A stretch of DNA of 48,014 bases from Neobacillus niacini NBRC 15566. Lineage in GTDB: Bacteria; Bacillota; Bacilli; Bacillales; Cytobacillaceae. The notes under the pieces were generated by a model, which was not told where the DNA came from, made no database searches, and was given only the letters and a program-made list of their open reading frames with translations. How positions within the stretch are numbered: the first letter of the stretch is position 1; every line of letters starts with the position of its first letter. Both the position numbers and the translations under genes were made by a program. Shown piece by piece: positions 1 through 6,657 of the stretch. The stretch covers positions 1 to 48,014 of the forward strand of contig NZ_BCVA01000047.1 of assembly GCF_001591505.1 (NCBI RefSeq), read 5' to 3'.

Positions 1-107
<107 letters not shown>

Positions 108-111
108 CTAA

Positions 112-140
112 TATTTATTTGATGTTCATATCAATGTCAA
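112..140 (-). promoter_or_regulatory. Promoter P2 of the 5S rRNA
   Basis: On the minus strand TTGACA (135-140) is followed by a 17-nt spacer and TAAATA (112-117). The predicted start lies at about 105, within 2 nt of the expected mature 5S end. A consensus -35 is not expected inside a normal 23S-5S spacer. Confidence 0.6.
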
Positions 141-182
141 TATTATGTTACATTTTGTTTCCCGTCTGAAGGGAACTTTTAT

Positions 183-212
183 ATAATAACACCACTCACA
201 CTTCTAGTTCAA
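183..212 (-). promoter_or_regulatory. Promoter P1 of the 5S rRNA
   Basis: TTGAAC (207-212), 18-nt spacer, TATTAT (183-188) on the minus strand, about 71 bp upstream of the second promoter. Tandem P1/P2 promoters are usual at the head of Bacillus rRNA operons. A TTCCC/GGGAA hairpin lies between the two. Confidence 0.45.
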
Positions 213-228
213 TAGAAATATTATCCAA

Positions 229-256
229 ATAAAAGAGCTGTTGCCTTAGCAACAAC
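229..256 (-). terminator. Weak terminator after the 46-aa gene
   Basis: On the minus strand a hairpin pairs TTGTTGC with GCAACAG around TAAG and is followed by CTCTTTT. The T-run is short, so termination may be partial. Confidence 0.5.
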
Positions 257-270
257 CCCAGATATTTATA

Positions 271-411
271 TTATTGTCCTTGCCCGCCATTTGGTGTTAC
301 TCTGCGTGTGTGATCATCTTCAAAATTGTTTTTTCGAGCATTTTCTACTTTATCATTAAGTAATTGCTTTTGATCCACATCTGATGAAGGGGTATACTTT
401 TTCTTAGACAT
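271..411 (-). CDS. Small hydrophilic protein, 46 aa
   Basis: ATG at 411 is preceded at 9 nt by GAGGAGG, a near-perfect ribosome binding site, and the frame runs 46 codons to TAA. The product (starts MSKKKYTPSSDVDQ, ends PNGGQGQ) is charged, has no membrane segment and no cysteine, and has the composition of many short sporulation-era Bacillus proteins. I do not recognise the family. The strong binding site and the terminator-like hairpin after it argue that it is real. It sits directly upstream of the 5S promoters, on the same strand. Confidence 0.7.
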   Translation of the reverse strand: MSKKKYTPSSDVDQKQLLNDKVENARKNNFEDDHTRRVTPNGGQGQ

Positions 412-551
412 TTGAAAATCCTCCTCTACAACTAATATCTACCCCTTTTATTTTGTATTCTTTTATAAAAATTAATCATCCATATATTTTTAATTTACGT
501 ATATTTTAAATATTATTTATTGTAGATTTTCGTGTAAGGCCGAGAATTCAT

Positions 552-735
552 AAACGGATAATTTCCGGCTATTGTATAAAGATGAGCTTAAGAAGCAGAA
601 ATAAGCGGAGATATTCCGGTTAACTGCTTTAAATAAGACAAATTCCATGGATTTCGATACAATAAGCGGAAAAACTCCGTTAATTTTTAAGGAAATATGG
701 GTAATTACCAATTTAAACGGAAATTCTCCGCTTAC
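552..735. repeat. Palindrome array A, CGGA-N5-TCCG x4
   Basis: Four units each contain CGGA-N5-TCCG, with CGGA at 555, 606, 667 and 718 (steps of 51, 61 and 51 nt). The offset between the arms is 9 nt in every unit, while spacer bases vary. Flanks are partly symmetric, for example AAGCGGA before and TCCGCTT after the arms. The array fills the gene-free stretch 412-776, downstream of the crcB pair. A frame across it on the minus strand has no ribosome binding site and is not taken as a gene. Confidence 0.75.
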
Positions 736-776
736 TTTCCAAACACAGTTAAATCAACATTCAGTTTTAAAAGAGC

Positions 777-1133
777 CTAAATAATAAAACCTATAGCAGC
801 CATTACAACACTTACGATTACTGAACACATCACATATAGCCATGCTAAAAATTTTTTATTGGATTGTAATAAGGTAATCGTTTCATAACCAAACGTCGAG
901 AAAGTGGTATAGGCTCCACAAAAACCAATACCAACAAAAAACCACATTACATCACTTATTTCATTCGTCAAATGAAGCTTATAGACAATCCCTAATAGAA
1001 AGGATCCTGTAATATTTATTACCCAAGTTCCCACTGGAAAATGCCCAGGCTTCCTTTTTTTATTAATAAAGTTGGCCAACAAATACCTGCTTGCCGCTCC
1101 AAAGGATCCCCCTATACCGATTAACCAAATCAA
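777..1133 (-). CDS. crcB: Fluoride channel CrcB/Fluc, second copy
   Basis: This 118-aa protein has four hydrophobic segments and the Fluc signatures GAASRY (residues 12-17), GTWVINITG near 42 and CGAYTTFSTF near 72. Fluc proteins form dual-topology or heterodimeric channels that export F-. The start is TTG at 1133, with AAGGGG 8 nt upstream. It overlaps the stop of the preceding crcB by 4 nt (TTGA), so the two are translationally coupled. Tandem diverged copies usually form an obligate heterodimer. No fluoride riboswitch was recognised upstream of the pair. Confidence 0.93.
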   Translation of the reverse strand: MIWLIGIGGSFGAASRYLLANFINKKRKPGHFPVGTWVINITGSFLLGIVYKLHLTNEISDVMWFFVGIGFCGAYTTFSTFGYETITLLQSNKKFLAWLYVMCSVIVSVVMAAIGFII

Positions 1134-1516
1134 AGCGATTCCCCTTTCTTCCTATTAAACATCGCGACTTTTAAGCCAACGTACGAAAGTAGTATCCCGA
1201 AAATAATACTGCTTAAAATATAAAGGACAGCATAAAAAGTCTGTCCAGCATGAAATAAAAGAATGGTTTCCAGAGAGAAAGTTGAAAATGTGGTAAATGA
1301 ACCGATAAAACCAGTTCCAATTAATAATGTTATTTCCGATTTTATATATTTCCTAATCGTGATGAATGTAAGAAACCATCCAAGGGAAAAACATCCTGCC
1401 AGGTTTATTAAAAAGGTTCCTAGGGGAAATCCAGTATCTGTTTGAAGCCATTCACCTATCCCATATCTACTTACCGCTCCGAAAAAACCTCCGAGCATAA
1501 CACAAATTAATTTCAA
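1130..1516 (-). CDS. crcB: Fluoride channel CrcB/Fluc, first copy
   Basis: The 128-aa membrane protein has the Fluc motifs GAVSRY (13-18), GTFLINLAG and GSFTTFSTF. The frame is open upstream to an ATG at 1564, but that ATG lacks a ribosome binding site. TTG at 1516 has AAGGGTG 6 nt upstream and gives the usual short Fluc N-terminus, so I place the start there. It is the promoter-proximal half of the crcB pair. The two proteins differ clearly in sequence, as expected for a heterodimer in which the subunits have opposite orientation. Confidence 0.93.
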   Translation of the reverse strand: MKLICVMLGGFFGAVSRYGIGEWLQTDTGFPLGTFLINLAGCFSLGWFLTFITIRKYIKSEITLLIGTGFIGSFTTFSTFSLETILLFHAGQTFYAVLYILSSIIFGILLSYVGLKVAMFNRKKGESL

Positions 1517-1586
1517 TACGTTCACCCTTCTTTCACTTGAGAACAATGCTTTTTCGCCAGACATTTAAAACTAGATAATACCCAAA

Positions 1587-1595
1587 ATTATACCA
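1587..1595 (-). promoter_or_regulatory. Extended -10 promoter of the crcB pair
   Basis: The minus strand reads TATGGTATAAT: TATAAT at 1587-1592 with the TGN extension (TRTGN) common in Bacillus. No good -35 is present at 16-18 nt, which extended -10 promoters tolerate. The start would be about 65 nt upstream of the TTG at 1516. Confidence 0.5.
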
Positions 1596-1704
1596 TATTT
1601 TTCATTTTCCCCTTTTTTTGTAAACTTTTGGACAATAAGTTTAGGAATATCAGTTGCCACATGCATATCCTGTTAATGGAAAACTATTAAGGGAGCGATT
1701 AGTG

Positions 1705-1926
1705 GTGAGTGATTCAAATCAAAACCCATTACTGACAGGAAAAATTATTGATTTACTTGTTAGTGATATTTTTAAAAAAAATGGGATTAATTTAGATAAA
1801 GGGAAGGCAAATTTATCTCCAGAACAAAAACAATTAATAAAGGATTTAGTGAATGACCTATCCCAGCAGGTCGATGCTTTCGTTAAGAAAGAGAATCCTA
1901 CAAAGAAAGCCGAAGAAACGGAGTAA
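1705..1926 (+). CDS. cotW: CotW-like spore coat/crust protein
   Basis: The 73-aa protein resembles CotW of B. subtilis as I remember it: a short N-terminal tail, an L..SDIFKKNGI segment, and a long amphipathic LSPEQKQLIKDLVNDL helix. CotW is a spore crust component that works with CotX and CotV. Two GTG codons (1702, 1705) follow GGGAG at 1691-1695. I chose 1705 (MSDSNQN) for its 9-nt spacing; the longer frame from 1654 has no binding site. Two CotX-like genes follow after a terminator. Homology is modest, so confidence is moderate. Confidence 0.65.
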   Translation: MSDSNQNPLLTGKIIDLLVSDIFKKNGINLDKGKANLSPEQKQLIKDLVNDLSQQVDAFVKKENPTKKAEETE

Positions 1927-1933
1927 ATAATCT

Positions 1934-1968
1934 AAAGGACGCTAGATTAGGCGTTCTTTTCATTTTTT
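1934..1968 (+). terminator. Terminator after the cotW-like gene
   Basis: AAAGGACGC and GCGTTCTTT form a stem around TAGATTAG, followed by a T-rich tail. It separates the CotW-like gene from the cotX pair. Confidence 0.7.
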
Positions 1969-2000
1969 ATAAAACAACCAAAATCAGCTCATACACACAA

Positions 2001-2028
2001 ACACATTATTGGACAACTCCATATATTA
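2001..2028 (+). promoter_or_regulatory. Sigma-K-like promoter of the cotX pair
   Basis: CATATATTA at 2020-2028 matches the sigma-K -10 consensus CATANNNTA exactly. An AC-rich -35 region (ACAC, 2001-2004) lies 15-17 nt upstream. This fits late mother-cell expression of crust genes. The binding site AAAGGAGTG lies at about 2051. Confidence 0.6.
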
Positions 2029-2066
2029 TATTGAAAACAAACTACAACAAAGGAGTGTAAAAAACA

Positions 2067-2630
2067 ATGCCATCCAACAATAAAAAGGAAAAAAAGGATA
2101 AAAAATATCAGAAGGATGAATCTTCAGATATGTTTTATGAGGACAAGCCAGTTGCAGAAAAAACTTACGAGGAAGCACCGCAATTTGCTTACGTTTATCA
2201 TGATCCAGCCGTTTTTCAAGATGCACCAGAGCATCATACTACTCATGATTCTCATGATGCAGATGTATTCCAAGATGCAGATCAAGTTTCATTAATGGAA
2301 CAAGACTCAGAGGAATTAATCTTCATTAAAGATTCTTGCAATATCTGTGTTCATACTACTAATACGCAAGCAGCTGTTTCCCTGCAAATTGCTTTACAGC
2401 TTGCTATCGCATTAGTCCTACGTGTGACTATTCTAGATTCTGATCAAGGTAATAGTGTAGCAGAAGATCTTCTTCAATATTTTGATTCCGAACAAAATAA
2501 CTTCCAAAAAATCAGCATCGAAAATTCCAAAGATATTAACATCACAACAACTGATACAGACGTTGCTGCAAACATCCAAGCTTTATTACAAGTCCTTCTC
2601 ACATTAGTTGCAAAAGTAGATATTGCTTAA
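2067..2630 (+). CDS. cotX: CotX-family spore crust protein with long N-terminus
   Basis: This 187-aa protein has a charged Lys/Glu/Asp-rich N-terminal half (1-80) with repeated VFQDA elements. Two copies of the CotX/CotV (Coat_X) module follow. Each module has the pattern KDS..I.V.TT.T, then an alternating Ala/Leu/Gln stretch and a hydrophobic end (residues about 88-120 and 150-187). Crust proteins of this type self-assemble into the outermost spore layer. ATG at 2067 has AAAGGAGTG in front. It is followed 31 bp later by a second CotX-like gene, and the two probably share one sigma-K transcript. Confidence 0.88.
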   Translation: MPSNNKKEKKDKKYQKDESSDMFYEDKPVAEKTYEEAPQFAYVYHDPAVFQDAPEHHTTHDSHDADVFQDADQVSLMEQDSEELIFIKDSCNICVHTTNTQAAVSLQIALQLAIALVLRVTILDSDQGNSVAEDLLQYFDSEQNNFQKISIENSKDINITTTDTDVAANIQALLQVLLTLVAKVDIA

Positions 2631-2661
2631 AAAAATATAACAAATAAGAGGTGAAATTAAA

Positions 2662-3087
2662 ATGACAGAAAAGAAATGGAAAGCATTAGACTCTTGTGAA
2701 ACGAAAGATAACGGCGCAGATGTAATGCAAGAAGCTGATCAATTTGTTTCTAACAAACAGCAATCTTTTGAGTGGATCATCATTAAGGATTCTGAAGGAA
2801 TTGATGTACAAACTACTGATACTCAAATCGCCCTATCTTTACAAGCAGCAATCCAAGTAGCCATCGCAATTGTGATTAGCATTACAATTGGTGATACAGA
2901 AAAAGGTAAAGCTGTTGTTCAGGACCTTAAACAATTGTTTAAAAACAAACAAAGGAACTCTCAAAAAACAGTCATTCACGGTTCTAAACATATTAAAGTT
3001 ACTACAACTGACACACAAGTTTCTGTAAATATCCAAGCGCTTCTACAAATCCTTGTCACAATTGTTGCTAAATTAGACGTTCTATAA
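2662..3087 (+). CDS. cotX: CotX-family spore crust protein, compact form
   Basis: The 141-aa protein has the same two Coat_X modules as its upstream neighbour: KDSEGIDVQTTDTQ near residue 36 and GSKHIKVTTTDTQ near 110. Each is followed by a hydrophobic Ile/Val/Ala/Leu stretch. The N-terminal tail is shorter (about 30 aa) and shares an ADVMQEADQ motif with the neighbour's ADVFQDADQ. Starting at ATG 2662 after AAGAGGTG, it ends just before a strong terminator. The pair looks like a tandem duplication that diverged at the N-terminus. Confidence 0.9.
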   Translation: MTEKKWKALDSCETKDNGADVMQEADQFVSNKQQSFEWIIIKDSEGIDVQTTDTQIALSLQAAIQVAIAIVISITIGDTEKGKAVVQDLKQLFKNKQRNSQKTVIHGSKHIKVTTTDTQVSVNIQALLQILVTIVAKLDVL

Positions 3088-3108
3088 TAACAAACACTAT
3101 ATTTCGTG

Positions 3109-3140
3109 AAAAAGGACAACCTGAGGGCTGTCCTTTTTAG
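3109..3140 (+). terminator. Terminator of the cotX pair
   Basis: A perfect 10-bp stem, AAAAAGGACA (3109-3118) with TGTCCTTTTT (3129-3138), closes on a 10-nt loop. The right arm supplies the T-run. Confidence 0.9.
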
Positions 3141-3180
3141 GTTTAAAAAAATAGCAGTTGTAGTTGGAATAGTATGATGA

Positions 3181-4059
3181 TCACTTGGAGTCTATTGTTT
3201 TTAGAAAGTTTCCAACTACATGTAAAAACTCTTCTTTCTCTTCAAAATAAGCCATATGAGCGCTATTTTCGTAAACGTGAAATTTCCCATTAGGAACGAG
3301 ACTGCTAAAATATTCAGTGGATTCAGGTGTTGCTTCATCATACCGTCCACATGTAAATAAGGTTGGACAACTGATTTCGTTCAAACGAGATGTACAATCA
3401 AAATATTTTAAATTCCCTTTTACACTGAATTCAGATGGCCCCCACATAATGTTATAAATTTCGGGATTTCGATAGCCGGATCCCTTTTTAACCCACTCTG
3501 GATCTGGTGCTTCCTGTACTCTGCAAACGAATACTTTGTTAAATTCCTGAATGGCAGCCTTGAATTCCTCGGAATCCGTCGTTCCCTCTTCTTCACACCG
3601 TGTTATTGTTTCCTGAATTTCAACCGGCAGCTTTTTAAGGTTCTCTATCTGGTCCTGTTCCCAACGTGGCGCACTTAGACATGGACTTGAAAAGATAACA
3701 CTCTTAATTCCATCTGGTTTTGTTAAACAATAGGCCGCACCAAGTGTTGTACCCCATGAATGACCTAATATATGTACTTCCTTCAAGTTTAAAGCTTCTC
3801 TTATCTGTGCTAATTCTTCGACAAATCGATCCAGCTGCCAAAGTGAAGTGTCACTAGGACGGTCTGACCTGCCGCAGCCTAATTGGTCGTACAAAATTAC
3901 CGGTCTATCTTTTTCCAGCGCTCGCAATCCCTCTAGTGAATAACTTGAAGACCCTGGACCGCCGTGTAAAATGATGACGGGAGTAGCTTTGGAATTTTTA
4001 TTGAAAATTTGATACCAAACTTTCCCGCCTGTTACCTCTATGTATCTCTCTTCATGCAT
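3181..4059 (-). CDS. Proline iminopeptidase-family alpha/beta hydrolase
   Basis: The 292-aa protein has the oxyanion-hole motif HGGPG (32-36), the nucleophile elbow GHSWG with Ser101, and probable Asp241 (GRYD) and His268 (NSAH) of the triad. HGGPG with YDQLGCGRSD is typical of peptidase family S33 prolyl aminopeptidases, which remove N-terminal proline. Related enzymes cleave other small amides, so the substrate is not certain. Length is normal for the family. It has no signal peptide and should be cytosolic. ATG at 4059 follows AAGGGGGAA. It stands alone on the minus strand. Confidence 0.88.
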   Translation of the reverse strand: MHEERYIEVTGGKVWYQIFNKNSKATPVIILHGGPGSSSYSLEGLRALEKDRPVILYDQLGCGRSDRPSDTSLWQLDRFVEELAQIREALNLKEVHILGHSWGTTLGAAYCLTKPDGIKSVIFSSPCLSAPRWEQDQIENLKKLPVEIQETITRCEEEGTTDSEEFKAAIQEFNKVFVCRVQEAPDPEWVKKGSGYRNPEIYNIMWGPSEFSVKGNLKYFDCTSRLNEISCPTLFTCGRYDEATPESTEYFSSLVPNGKFHVYENSAHMAYFEEKEEFLHVVGNFLKTIDSK

Positions 4060-4139
4060 AACGCTTCCCCCTTAATAACACAACAAATAAAATACTCTTT
4101 AATAGTAACTTATTTTAAAGTAATTGAAAATTTTAATTT

Positions 4140-4322
4140 GGCTGTGTTAAAGGAAACTGTTGATTTTAGAACCTGTTGATTGGAGCGGAAGGCGCTCGAC
4201 TCCTGCGGGATGAACGAGCTGAGTGAGACCCCGCAGGTCGGAACGACCAAGGAGGCTCATGGGCGAGCCCGCGGAAAGCGTAGCTCCTGGAGCGGAAATC
4301 AACAGCCCTGTTTAACACAGCC
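4140..4322. repeat. MITE-like structured element, 183 bp
   Basis: Perfect 12-bp terminal inverted repeats GGCTGTGTTAAA (4140-4151) and TTTAACACAGCC (4311-4322) bound a GC-rich core. Nested inside are TGTTGATT near 4174 and its complement AATCAACA near 4298, and CCTGCGGG near 4192 with CCCGCAGG near 4231. The core has much higher GC than its surroundings and contains no gene. From memory, similar GC-rich blocks (GGAGCGGAA..., CCCGCGGAAAGCG...) recur between genes in other Bacillaceae. It fills most of the gene-free stretch 4060-4366. Confidence 0.75.
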
Positions 4323-4333
4323 TTTAATTTAAT

Positions 4334-4358
4334 CAAAAAAAGACCAAAAGGATGGTCT
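4334..4358 (-). terminator. Terminator of the first TerC gene
   Basis: On the minus strand AGACCA and TGGTCT pair around TCCTTT and are followed by TTTTTTT, 9 bp after the stop codon. Confidence 0.85.
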
Positions 4359-4366
4359 CAAAGAAT

Positions 4367-5089
4367 TTATTTTGTTATTGGTTTTGCTTTTAAAAAATGT
4401 ATTAGGAAAGTTCCTAAGAAGATTCCAATTAATAAACTAAAGAAGATCACTTCGTGCATTTGTAAGCCAAACGCTGCACCTATCATTCTAAATCCAATCA
4501 TGCCAATTAAAACGAATGCAGTAGTTTCAAATTCAGGTATTCTTTCAATGAGTGCTAAGAATAATTGGGCCACACCGCGCATCATCAAAATTCCAAGGAT
4601 TCCACCTAAGAACAAGACCCAGACCTGATTCGATACACCAAACGCGGCGATAACACTATCGATACTAAACGCAATATCCATCAGTTCTACAGTTAAGACG
4701 GTGCTCCAAAATCCCACTCGTTTGGTTTGAATCTCTTCCTCTCCCTCTTTTTTGTTCACAAAGTGCTGGAGGACCAGCCACAGCAGATAGTGACCGCCAA
4801 CGATCTTGATCCAGCCAATATTAATTAACGTAACACCTATTCCAATCGCAATTACCCGAAATAGATAAGCGCCTATAATTCCATAGAAAAGTGCTTTCTT
4901 TCGTTGTTCTTCGGGCAGGTGTTTGACCAAAACAGCAAGTACTAATGCATTATCAGCAGATAGTAATCCTTCTAAAATGACCAAGGTGCCAATGATACCC
5001 CAACTAGCAGGATCTGTTAATACCTCTCCCAAGGCTTCTAATGATAAAAATGAACCATAATTTGTAATGATTTCTTGTAAGAACTCCAT
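4367..5089 (-). CDS. TerC-family integral membrane protein
   Basis: The 240-aa protein has about seven membrane helices and the two TerC signatures, EGLLSADNALVLA near residue 39 and DIAFSIDSV near 137, with the paired acidic residues proposed to bind metal. B. subtilis relatives (YceF/YkoY, also called MeeF/MeeY) supply Mn2+ to secreted enzymes. ATG at 5089 has GGGG directly adjacent and a better AAAGGAG 14 nt upstream, so initiation looks suboptimal. No yybP-ykoY manganese riboswitch was seen in the 220 bp upstream. A second TerC gene lies at 15195-15935. Confidence 0.92.
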   Translation of the reverse strand: MEFLQEIITNYGSFLSLEALGEVLTDPASWGIIGTLVILEGLLSADNALVLAVLVKHLPEEQRKKALFYGIIGAYLFRVIAIGIGVTLINIGWIKIVGGHYLLWLVLQHFVNKKEGEEEIQTKRVGFWSTVLTVELMDIAFSIDSVIAAFGVSNQVWVLFLGGILGILMMRGVAQLFLALIERIPEFETTAFVLIGMIGFRMIGAAFGLQMHEVIFFSLLIGIFLGTFLIHFLKAKPITK

Positions 5090-5316
5090 CCCCTTGCACT
5101 TATCTCCTTTGCATGGATTTTTCTTAACGCAACCGCTTGTCTACTTATTGTATATGTATGTTAGGCAAATAATTATATGAACGTTAAATAGAAAGAGACC
5201 ATGACTAGGAAATCAAAAGAAGATCAATTGGTTTGTTAAATGTATTTAATGAAAGAATCAAGTGATGGGACTTTTCTTACTAATTGTATTAAAATGAGCT
5301 GAAGGAGGAATGTACT

Positions 5317-5559
5317 ATGCGTAAAGTAGTTATCTATACACAAGAAAGCTGTGGACCATGTACAGCTGAAAAGCTATGGTTAAAAGACAACGGAATTGAG
5401 TTTGAAGAAAGAAACATTAGAGAAAATCCTAAATATCTTGATGAAATTGTTGAACTGGGTGCGTCTGCCACACCAGCTACAGTAGTCGAGGATGAAAATG
5501 GTTCAGAGGTTGTTCTTGGCTTTAACCAAGAGAGGTTAGCTGAACTTTTAGGAATATAA
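5317..5559 (+). CDS. Glutaredoxin-like thiol-disulfide protein
   Basis: This 80-aa single-domain protein has a thioredoxin fold pattern: beta strand VVIYTQ, active site C12-G-P-C15, helix, then the cis-proline region TPATVV and the C-terminal GFNQERL helix. Glutaredoxin-family proteins reduce disulfides or mixed thiols; Bacillus, which lacks glutathione, uses bacillithiol. CGPC is closer to thioredoxin than to CPYC glutaredoxins. ATG at 5317 is preceded by AAGGAGG. Monocistronic, with its own terminator. Confidence 0.88.
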   Translation: MRKVVIYTQESCGPCTAEKLWLKDNGIEFEERNIRENPKYLDEIVELGASATPATVVEDENGSEVVLGFNQERLAELLGI

Positions 5560-5567
5560 GTCGTATC

Positions 5568-5598
5568 GGTCACTTCAAATCAGAAGTGGCCTTTTTTT
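5568..5598 (+). terminator. Terminator of the glutaredoxin-like gene
   Basis: GGTCACTTC pairs with GAAGTGGCC (one G-T pair) around AAATCA and is followed by TTTTTTT. Confidence 0.9.
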
Positions 5599-5726
5599 CT
5601 TTTCATTTGGGCCACTCCTGTTAAATGTTCTTACATACTTAAATAATAAATAAATCATAATTGAATTTTATCTTTCATACATAAAAGAGTGTGATTTATC
5701 TTAAATATTCAGGAGGGGTTCCTCAA

Positions 5727-5984
5727 ATGGTACTAAAGACCATTCAACTTAAAAGAAAAGCTGGTTTAGACAGTCGGGCAATCAACCAATTGGTTCAGGT
5801 GACATCTCAATTCGAGTCAGATATCTACTTAACGTATAATGGGCATAAAGTTAATTGTAAATCGATTATGGGTGTTTTATCATTAGCCATTCCAAACAAT
5901 GCAGAAATTTGTTTAGAAGCCTCAGGTTCGGATGATCAGGAAGCACTTAAGCAATTAATACAAACCATAGAAACATTAGCTTAA
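5727..5984 (+). CDS. HPr/Crh-like protein with Asp at position 15
   Basis: The 85-aa protein aligns with HPr and Crh along its whole length. The regulatory site is intact (K45-S46-I-M-G, S46), and so are the FESDI..TYNGHKVN region and the C-terminal EALKQL helix. The phosphotransfer motif G-I-H15-A-R-P is replaced by G13-L-D15-S-R17-A. Without His15 it cannot pass phosphate in the PTS. B. subtilis Crh has Gln15 and acts with CcpA after Ser46 phosphorylation by HPrK, so a Crh-like signalling role is likely. The start at 5727 follows AGGAGGGG at 5711. Monocistronic. Confidence 0.88.
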   Translation: MVLKTIQLKRKAGLDSRAINQLVQVTSQFESDIYLTYNGHKVNCKSIMGVLSLAIPNNAEICLEASGSDDQEALKQLIQTIETLA

Positions 5985-5999
5985 ACCAGGTATCACACG

Positions 6000-6044
6000 A
6001 AGAAGTGAGAGTGTGCAAATGGTCACTCTTCCTTCTTTTTTTTT
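6000..6044 (+). terminator. Terminator of the HPr-like gene
   Basis: AAGAAGTGAGAGTG pairs with CACTCTTCCTTCTT, with two internal mismatches, and is followed by TTTTTTT. Confidence 0.75.
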
Positions 6045-6058
6045 CTGATAGACTAAGC

Positions 6059-6086
6059 ACCTGTCGAATCATCATCAGGTGTTTTT
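6059..6086 (+). terminator. Second hairpin terminator
   Basis: CACCTG (6059-6064) and CAGGTG (6076-6081) form a short stem followed by TTTTT. It is a back-up terminator before the next + strand gene. Confidence 0.6.
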
Positions 6087-6182
6087 ATAATCTTACTTCC
6101 ATATTCTTCATGTTTCTTCCAGTTTACAATGGGTTATATATGATAATATAAGTACAAAGATTATCTTCCAGGAGGGATTTTT

Positions 6183-6653
6183 ATGTTTTTATCCTGTCCG
6201 ATATTAGCCGCTTTTTTGGGCATGTTTATTGCACAGTTCGTCAAAATACCGATTCATTTTTTAGCTTCAAAGGAATTGAATTGGAAATTGATGTTTAGCA
6301 CGGGCGGTATGCCTAGTTCGCATACTGCGATGATTGTTTCGTTAACTACAGCAATTGGATTAATGACCGGGTTACAATCAAATGCGTTTGCTATTTGCGT
6401 TGTAGTATCTGTGATCGTTATGCATGATGCGATGGGTGTTCGAAGGCATGCAGGGTACCACGCGGTAATACTAAATACGCTTTTAGCCGATTTTAACATT
6501 CTGATAGAAACTCTAAAAGACCCCAATTTAAAGAAACGGGAGTCTAGAGAAAAATTAAAAGAATTATTAGGTCATCAGCCAACAGAAGTATTTTTTGGAG
6601 CGGTAACAGGAATTATTGTTGGCGGTCTCACATTTTATTTTTATCCATTTTAA
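6183..6653 (+). CDS. Divergent PAP2 family membrane protein (YuiD-like)
   Basis: The 156-aa protein has N-terminal, central and C-terminal hydrophobic segments and the divergent-PAP2 motifs GGMPSSHTA (41-49) and VRRHAG (about 86-91). GMPSSHTA is the core of acid phosphatase/vanadium haloperoxidase active sites, but this branch (DUF212, B. subtilis YuiD) has no proven reaction. Lipid phosphate binding or hydrolysis is an inference. ATG at 6183 follows AGGAGGG at 8 nt. Its stop lies 4 bp from the stop of the convergent efflux gene, with no terminator between them. Confidence 0.88.
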   Translation: MFLSCPILAAFLGMFIAQFVKIPIHFLASKELNWKLMFSTGGMPSSHTAMIVSLTTAIGLMTGLQSNAFAICVVVSVIVMHDAMGVRRHAGYHAVILNTLLADFNILIETLKDPNLKKRESREKLKELLGHQPTEVFFGAVTGIIVGGLTFYFYPF

Positions 6654-6657
6654 CAGT

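Noticed and set aside
517..711. 64-codon minus-strand frame in array A
   Set aside because: No binding site; it is made mainly of palindrome units.
1517..1650. Fluoride riboswitch upstream of the crcB pair
   Set aside because: No crcB motif consensus was seen; only an extended -10 promoter is supported.
4140..4322. tRNA or rRNA fragment in the GC-rich block
   Set aside because: No cloverleaf or rRNA signature; the terminal inverted repeats fit a repeat element.
5090..5310. yybP-ykoY manganese riboswitch upstream of the first TerC gene
   Set aside because: The conserved GGGGAGTA and GAAA loop sequences are absent; the same holds upstream of 15935.
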